Of a DNA stretch of 64,000 nucleotides, positions 58,338 to 64,000 are shown in pieces. The translations under genes and the position numbers were made by a program. Under the pieces are notes generated by a model. The model did not search any database. It saw nothing but the letters and a program-made list of their open reading frames with translations, and was not told the origin of the DNA. Every line of letters begins with the position of its first letter. The stretch's first letter is position 1. Origin of the DNA: Adiantum capillus-veneris (taxonomy: Eukaryota > Streptophyta > Polypodiopsida > Polypodiales > Pteridaceae); the NCBI GenBank assembly GCA_014529385.2, contig CM043969.1, positions 72,254,676 to 72,318,675 of the forward strand. The letters are read 5' to 3'.

Positions 58338-58490
58338 TGGCAAAGGGCAAGGATAAGCAGGCTATTGTGGAGTTGACTGCTCCGACTCAATCTCAAGGGA
58401 CTTTTAACATTGAAATGGAATGTTGTCCAAATTGTTTGATGGGTTGTGATTCACTTGTTGGTATGGTAATACTCTCATGCATATGTCGAT
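58338..58490 (+). CDS. Possible short exon, unrecognised
   Basis: ATG at 58338 gives MAKGKDKQAIVELTAPTQSQ, then a cysteine-containing stretch CCPNCLMGC, ending at a TAG near 58489. A GTATGG donor-like site at 58460 could end an exon earlier. The basic start looks protein-like, but there is no family match and no clear next exon. Confidence 0.25.
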
Positions 58491-58499
58491 AGAGGTACT

Positions 58500-59540
58500 T
58501 TAATGAAAACTTCTGCAGAAACGTTTTTGTATTTACAGCATTGGTTTTTTTCACCTTGTGAGTTAGGAATTGCTTTTTCCTATCATATGCATATGTATGG
58601 GCACCCTTTTAGTGTCTATGGATTTGGCTTATAAAGTTTAGGCATATTTGTCAAGAAAACATTGAAAGGTTGTACCCTCTTTTAAATACTGTATAAATGT
58701 GAACTTGAGAGTCGGTTTAAAGAAGGGTTGTAATGATAGAGGGTTTGCTTAAATATCTGGTATGTATGACCCTATATATTGGGGGTGACCCACTTGTGGG
58801 GTGTAAGATAGTGGCATGTATGTTCTGGTAAGGCTGCCATGGTGGTTATACTAAGGTTGACATGACTCTGGTTGTTTATCAAGCTTACCACTCTTGTTCA
58901 GATACGGTCCATGCTGTTTTTGTTGATGGATCTTGAGCAAAATAGCTTAAATGAGCCGAATGAATGGTTGGTTATGATGGATGGTGGCCGAATATGGTTC
59001 TGGTTATGATGGGTTGTGGATTATGGTAAATATGGTTGTAAATTGGCTGCTCATAAGGCTGTATGAGGTTGATTATTTTACACTGATGTTATGGGCATTT
59101 GTGGCACACGTCGCTGGTTTTTTGAAGATTATAAAGCACAAGGGGATCCATGCGGTTTTCCACCTTGTAAATGAAACCATCTTTGAATAAATGATTAGCT
59201 TTACCTTTCTTATTATTTATCTTTGAAATCAATTAAGTTGGGTTATATCTATAACATGTGGGATACCTATGCATCGCTTGCATACGATGCCAATGCTAAC
59301 TGAATGTTGTGTTGTTTCCATGGGTGCAGGTGAGGGTTACCTTCTCAACTATGGTTTTCAAAGTTCCTTGGAGTGAAGATGGTGGATTATATATCTTTAG
59401 GCTCTTAACTCTCTTATACTTATGTATAAAGACCGTTCTGTACTATGAATGGGAATTATACCACCTTTTCACTGATATAGTTTCTAGTGTCTTTAGTAAT
59501 TTGAAAGAATTCTTTGGTGTGTATGTTATATTATTACTGG

Positions 59541-59594
<54 letters not shown>

Positions 59595-60420
59595 AGTAGA
59601 TAGGTAAGCCCTTGTGAGTTTCTCACAAGTTCTGAACCTCGTTTATCCTTTCAGAGATAATTAAATGTAGATAGACACGGACACACAAGGACAAATAGAT
59701 CAATAAATATACATTAGATAACAAAGATACAGAGACAAATAATCTAACATAGATACACAAACAAACAAAATAATCATAACAAAATGGATAAATAGGTCCA
59801 TATTTAAATTGTAAAATTAATACAATATAAGTTGTAAATAGAAAAAAAATCAAATTGATTTATATTTGATCATATGTTATCTGATTGAATGCTTTGGTCA
59901 AATTAGTGAAATATTCAAGTATTATTTGAGAAAGTATGAATCTTAAATGATAATTTGTTTGAATATGAAAATATAATAAAATAATGCAACTTAGAATATT
60001 AGTTTGGAGGGGAGATGTCCTAATAGAAAGTTATAAAAAATACAAAGTGGCCATCTCTTTGGCACATGTTTCAAGTATTGTGGACCCCAATGAGCGGATG
60101 CTAGTGAGGAGGCTATTAGAGCGGTTTATTGCAAAGGGGTCCACCCGTTGCATTCGAGAACAAGAAACTCAATTGGGTCAACGTAACTACTCTGCCTATG
60201 ACCGATAGTTACTAGCAATTCTACGTGCTTTAAAAAAGTGGTGATGCTACCATATAATGGAAAATAGATCATGAAAAGTTTAAAATGTCTTATCTTTCAA
60301 GTCAAAATGAATTGAAAGGTAAGAAATCTTGGTGAACAGAGGAAAATCAGTGAATTTAGTTTCATAATCTTCGAAAATGATTTCTTGAAGTTTATATGTG
60401 GTTGATGTGAGCATCATCCT
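58500..60420. other. Unassigned, AT-rich; (CA)n at 59543-59592
   Basis: Scattered short frames (58981-59190, 59309-59596, 59984-60208) show no recognisable family. The CA microsatellite has about 25 units. Confidence 0.45.
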
Positions 60421-60659
60421 GCTTTAGCTACAATCTGACATTCCGTTTGTGATTGCACTCTTATTCCTAGAGGCCATTCATTGGAGCGGAGTTTTAGTTT
60501 GGAGAGATGGTCAAAGTCTTGACACGAGAAGGATCAATGTTAGTTCAAAGTCCAAGTCTCCTAGATGCAGTATTGAGTTAGAGAGCTCATGTTGGACTAT
60601 TCGCATCCTTTGAGCATTGCTTCAAAGGACGGTGATAAATTTTGTATGGAGGGGAGATT

Positions 60660-60775
60660 TGCCAACTACTCCTTAGGCGATAAATACCTTCTCTATAGGG
60701 GTAGAGTTTGTGTCCCTTCTATTGAAAGATTTTCCATATACTCCTTGGATGATAAATACCTTCTCTAATGTGAGG
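60660..60775. repeat. Imperfect tandem duplication, about 72-bp unit
   Basis: The phrase GATAAATACCTTCTCTA occurs at 60679 and 60751, each preceded by TACTCCTT. The phrase GGGGTAGAGTTTGTGTCCCT at about 60698 recurs with one change at about 61132. Confidence 0.8.
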
Positions 60776-61164
60776 GGGCCAATCTTGCAGCACCAAAGTT
60801 GACGGGGAGCGCTTTTTCACTTGTAAAGAGACTTTACATTTTTGCCTGCGCTATCTTCTTCGCTCATCTAGATTCACTCGAAGGAAAATCTTGCAGGAAG
60901 GTCATGCTCCGTAATTTGCCATTCCAACATGGAATTGATGGAAAAGAGTTGTATTGCGTACGAGGGCCAGTAGAATAGCCTTTCACGCGAGCGCTGGAGA
61001 GTCAACGCGATAGGCAGCTCTGTCGCTTTTACACACGCTAAGAAGGATGCTCATTGCTGGGCGGTGCAATATTGGGGTATGGCTTCACTCGAATTGGGGG
61101 CCTTCATTTTATTGGCCCCCTTATCTTAGAGGGGTAGAGTTGGTGTCCCTTCTATGGATGAGTA

Positions 61165-61172
61165 TGACGTCA
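61165..61172. promoter_or_regulatory. Palindromic TGACGTCA (bZIP-type site) upstream of LIG6
   Basis: A perfect TGACGTCA, the core bound by plant TGA/bZIP factors, lies 168 bp before the LIG6 start codon. An in-frame short upstream ORF of 12 codons (ATG 61155 to TGA 61193) overlaps it; both cannot easily act if transcription starts upstream. The role is inferred from the motif only. Confidence 0.35.
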
Positions 61173-61339
61173 GGCGCCACATTAATGTGTGATCTCCCCT
61201 TAACACATGTCAGCACTTTCTAGCAGGACAGCTGACTAGGTCCCATAAAAATTACCCACTGACAGCGGTTTTTAAGTTGGCATGTGAAACAGTGCGCTGC
61301 CTGTTAGTGAGGAGGGTGGCAACCTTTAGCATTGCGGGG

Positions 61340-64000
61340 ATGGGGGACCAGCAGCACGCTCGTAGAAGGCCTTCTTTGGATAGCTTCCTCCTCTTCAAAG
61401 CTGCCCTCCAGCAGATTTCAACTGCAGCTGGATCCGAGCTTGTTCGTCAAAGCCCGAATGAGGAGCTGAAACCATCAGTCTCTTCATACTCCCGTTCTTC
61501 CATCGATGGGCTTCTTGAGGGTGAACCATCCACAAACCCTTCTCAAGCAAGCCCTGACGTATCCATTGATATGGAACCATCGAGTTCCCCTCATGCTGTC
61601 TGTTGGGAGTTGCCGAATTTCCCCTCATCTTTCCCTTCCTACAAGCGCATTCCAGGTACTCGCTTCATTGTAGATGGCTTCCGGCATGCCGGCTCATGGT
61701 CCCATTCCTATTTTCTGTCGCATTTTCACAGCGATCATTACACAGGTCTCACTCCTTTATGGAATAGGGGTATTATCTTCTGCTCCCATATCACGGCTCG
61801 CCTTGTGGTTGAGTGCATCAAAGTACCCAAGTTTTTTGTGTGTCCTCTCCCCATGGGAGACCCAGTGGACGTAGACTCGTGTGTAGTCACTCTTGTTGAT
61901 GCAAACCATTGTCCTGGTGCGGTGCAGTTCCTCTTTCAGGTTCCTGCAGAAAAGAGTGGCATTTTTTTGAGGTATGTGCATACAGGTGACATGAGGTACT
62001 CTTCTGACATGAAAGTGGACCCTAGCCTTTGTGATTTCATTGGTGCCGACGCTGTGTTCTTGGACACAACTTACTGCAACCCTAAATTCATTTTTCCAAC
62101 TCAGAGCGAATCTCTCAGCTACATTGCGGATACAATATTTACCATGAGAGAAGAAAGCAATGAAAAACTGGATAGCCTAATCCATGTCTATGATGACATT
62201 GAGGAGTTGGATGAAGTGTTCATGGAGGGTGGAGAATTAAATAAAAACGTCGTCGGTGCTGTTGACACTAAAAATTTAGATTCAAACGGTTTGGAAATGT
62301 CATCGAAAGGAAATGCAGACGTAGACATTGAGGAAGACGGCAAGCCAGACGATGCAAGCTCGAATACAGCAAACTCAATGCCAATAGTACAATCTCAACA
62401 AAGACAAGGTGGCTCCACGTTGTTCCTTATCTCGACCTACGTCATCGGCAAAGAAAAGATTTTGTCTGCTGTAGCCAAGCGATGTAAGTGCTTGATTTAC
62501 ACCAATGAAAGAAAGTTAGGTATCTTGAAGTGTTTAGATCTTGAGAATGTTGATATTTTTACTACATCACCCTCTGCTACAAATGTGCATGTCGTATCTT
62601 GGAACTTTCTTGGTGAAACTTGGCCTTTCTTTCGGCCTAATTTTAGAAAGATGGAGGAGTTATTGAAGAAGTCAGGCTATGATCGGGTTGTGGGGTTTGT
62701 CCCTACAGGATGGACTTATGAAATCAAGAAAAAAACTTTCTCTGTCAGAAGGAAAGGGCCTTTAGAGATTCATTTGGTTCCTTATAGTGAACATTCCAAC
62801 TACCAGGAATTGCGAGAATATGTAGCGTTCTTAAGGCCACATGAGATTTTTCCCACAGTTGGGCTTGAGGGTGGAGACATGGATAGCAAGGCTGTAGCAG
62901 CAATGCGGAAGCATTTTAGAAATCTAGTAGATGAGACTGCAAGCAAACGACGGTTTCTAAAAGGTTTCAGTAGAAAAAGCGGCACTGAAAGGGTCACTCC
63001 ACAAGCAAAGAAGCTAAAGAGCCAAAGTATGGGATCAGAATTGCACAAATCAGAGCTAACTTCTGGTGATGGTCAGGCTTATGTTTGCGAAGATATGACA
63101 GACTCACGAACAGGATTTGAGGAGATCCCTGATAACTTGAATCTCACGGATACAAAGGAGTTTCCAAAAGCTGCTTTTGGCAGAGGTGCAAAGAAGAGGC
63201 AAAGGGTGAGCTGCAAAAGTGGTGAGTTTGATGTATCGGATCCTGTTGTTGCCAAAAAAGAGATAGTACAGGCAGAGAGAGGGAGTTCACCTGCTGTTTG
63301 TCAGATCTCTTCAGAGGTTCATCTTGAGACAACAGAAGAGACTGGTAACAGTATTATCAGCCAAAAAAAGAAAGAGCAACTTAGGACAGTTCTTCCTAGG
63401 ATTGCCAATGAGAAACAGGTGAATGATTTGCTTCTCAAAGCAAATGGAGACTTGGATTTAGCAGTTGCGCTGTATTTTGAAGGCACTCAGGTTGACCAGC
63501 AAGAGCAAGCGTCTGACAAGAATGGAAGACCAGCATCGATCGAAGAAAATGATTTTGTTGTTAGTGCTGGCATGCAAGCAGGCGTATTGGAGAGGGAGGA
63601 TTTACAGAAAAAAAGCAGCCCAATTACAAAAACAATGAGTTCGCTGGCAGCTAAGAGAAGCAGAGGATCACAAGCTTCCATACTGACATTCTTCAAAAAG
63701 TCCAATTTAAGTGCAAATAGCTCTGTTGGTCCAGATAATAGCTCTTCATGGCAGATCGAACATGCAGAGTCCCAAAAAACAGGGCAAAAGAAGGAGATGC
63801 TATCTTTAAAGAGTCCCATTAAGATGGCTGGATTGGATCAAATTATCGCAATTTTGGGTGATTGTGTGTCATTAGACAAAGCACAAACTCTTCTGCAACA
63901 GTCTTGCGGAGATATAAATGCAGCGCTGGATTTGTATTACAAAGAAAGCTGCTCAGATCTTCCAAAGCGAAATATCGAGGATGAAACTTTGTCAGAGAGC
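61340..64000 (+). CDS. LIG6: DNA ligase 6, N-terminal part: SNM1-type nuclease, PIP box, UBA-like segments (partial)
   Basis: Open for 887 codons from ATG 61340 (context GCGGGGATGGGG) to the window end, with no stop or intron. Residues about 85-510 form a metallo-beta-lactamase/beta-CASP nuclease of the SNM1/Pso2 family: SHFHSDHYTG (H128, H130, D132, H133), DANHCPGAVQF (D187, H190), HTGDMR (D217), FLDTTYC, the STYVIGKEK block (about 365), YSEHSNYQE (H485) and FPTVG. An acidic insert of about 90 residues (about 270-355) splits the domain. Then come a basic linker, a UBA/CUE-like segment (about 688-715), a perfect PIP box QASILTFF (778-785) for PCNA binding, and a second UBA-like segment (about 829-872). 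This nuclease-plus-linker layout is that of plant DNA ligase 6, whose ATP-dependent ligase domain should follow outside the window. LIG6 acts in the nucleus in break repair and has been linked to seed longevity. A stand-alone SNM1 protein is the main alternative. Confidence 0.88.
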   Translation, partial: MGDQQHARRRPSLDSFLLFKAALQQISTAAGSELVRQSPNEELKPSVSSYSRSSIDGLLEGEPSTNPSQASPDVSIDMEPSSSPHAVCWELPNFPSSFPSYKRIPGTRFIVDGFRHAGSWSHSYFLSHFHSDHYTGLTPLWNRGIIFCSHITARLVVECIKVPKFFVCPLPMGDPVDVDSCVVTLVDANHCPGAVQFLFQVPAEKSGIFLRYVHTGDMRYSSDMKVDPSLCDFIGADAVFLDTTYCNPKFIFPTQSESLSYIADTIFTMREESNEKLDSLIHVYDDIEELDEVFMEGGELNKNVVGAVDTKNLDSNGLEMSSKGNADVDIEEDGKPDDASSNTANSMPIVQSQQRQGGSTLFLISTYVIGKEKILSAVAKRCKCLIYTNERKLGILKCLDLENVDIFTTSPSATNVHVVSWNFLGETWPFFRPNFRKMEELLKKSGYDRVVGFVPTGWTYEIKKKTFSVRRKGPLEIHLVPYSEHSNYQELREYVAFLRPHEIFPTVGLEGGDMDSKAVAAMRKHFRNLVDETASKRRFLKGFSRKSGTERVTPQAKKLKSQSMGSELHKSELTSGDGQAYVCEDMTDSRTGFEEIPDNLNLTDTKEFPKAAFGRGAKKRQRVSCKSGEFDVSDPVVAKKEIVQAERGSSPAVCQISSEVHLETTEETGNSIISQKKKEQLRTVLPRIANEKQVNDLLLKANGDLDLAVALYFEGTQVDQQEQASDKNGRPASIEENDFVVSAGMQAGVLEREDLQKKSSPITKTMSSLAAKRSRGSQASILTFFKKSNLSANSSVGPDNSSSWQIEHAESQKTGQKKEMLSLKSPIKMAGLDQIIAILGDCVSLDKAQTLLQQSCGDINAALDLYYKESCSDLPKRNIEDETLSES

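Noticed and set aside
62800-63819. Minus-strand frames of 62-110 codons opposite LIG6
   Set aside because: Shadows of the LIG6 coding strand, which has full motif support.

Overview
This window is nuclear DNA of a land plant. The signs are plant-type Ty1/copia and Ty3/gypsy LTR retrotransposons primed by plant initiator-Met and Asp tRNAs, a decayed plant pentatricopeptide (PPR) gene, GT-AG introns, and the 5' part of DNA ligase 6, a nuclease-ligase fusion known from plants. The organism cannot be named from sequence alone. The decayed PPR copy, the heavy LTR load and the many GA/CT and GT/CA microsatellites would fit a large non-flowering plant genome such as a fern, but that is inference.

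Layout. 1-1720 is the 5' end of a minus-strand retroelement with a tRNA-Asp primer site, apparently inserted in an older gypsy element. 1721-6975 is that degraded gypsy copy; its gag holds a 487-bp miniature LTR element (3369-3855) and its leader plus gag start are inverted (about 4560-5400). 6976-7590 is a PPR pseudogene and 7600-9080 an LTR-element remnant with decayed gag. 10.0-10.7 kb holds simple repeats and short tandem duplications. 11525-11761 is a copia LTR. 11.8-15.7 kb is an unrecognised multi-exon gene, probably dead, followed by a 135-codon ORF (16126-16533).

18.0-31.0 kb is unusual: gene-like fragments lie among long tracts built from one short word used over and over. The word is CCATAGGG/CCCTATGG in 18.0-19.0, 20.7-22.6 and 29.85-31.0 kb, and TACCAAA in 23.8-25.5, 26.8-27.9 and near 28.9 kb. 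A third word, TACTGGTAC, fills 56.64-57.56 kb.

33113-41213 is a full-length minus-strand copia element (perfect TSD, about 8% LTR divergence). A younger plus-strand gag-only copia element (33767-36873, about 1.6% LTR divergence, uninterrupted gag frame) is nested in its RNase H. 42493-51255 is a full-length minus-strand chromodomain gypsy element, about 1.2% LTR divergence, carrying in-frame stops and frameshifts; it splits a decayed SWIM-finger gene. 53029-56359 is a decayed plus-strand copia-type element. 57.6-61.3 kb is mostly unassigned and rich in microsatellites.

61340-64000 is the only clearly functional-looking host gene: 887 open codons of DNA ligase 6, with a complete SNM1-type nuclease domain, a PIP box and two UBA/CUE-like segments. 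The ligase domain should follow beyond the window. There is no operon logic here; the history is one of nested insertions around a few host loci.
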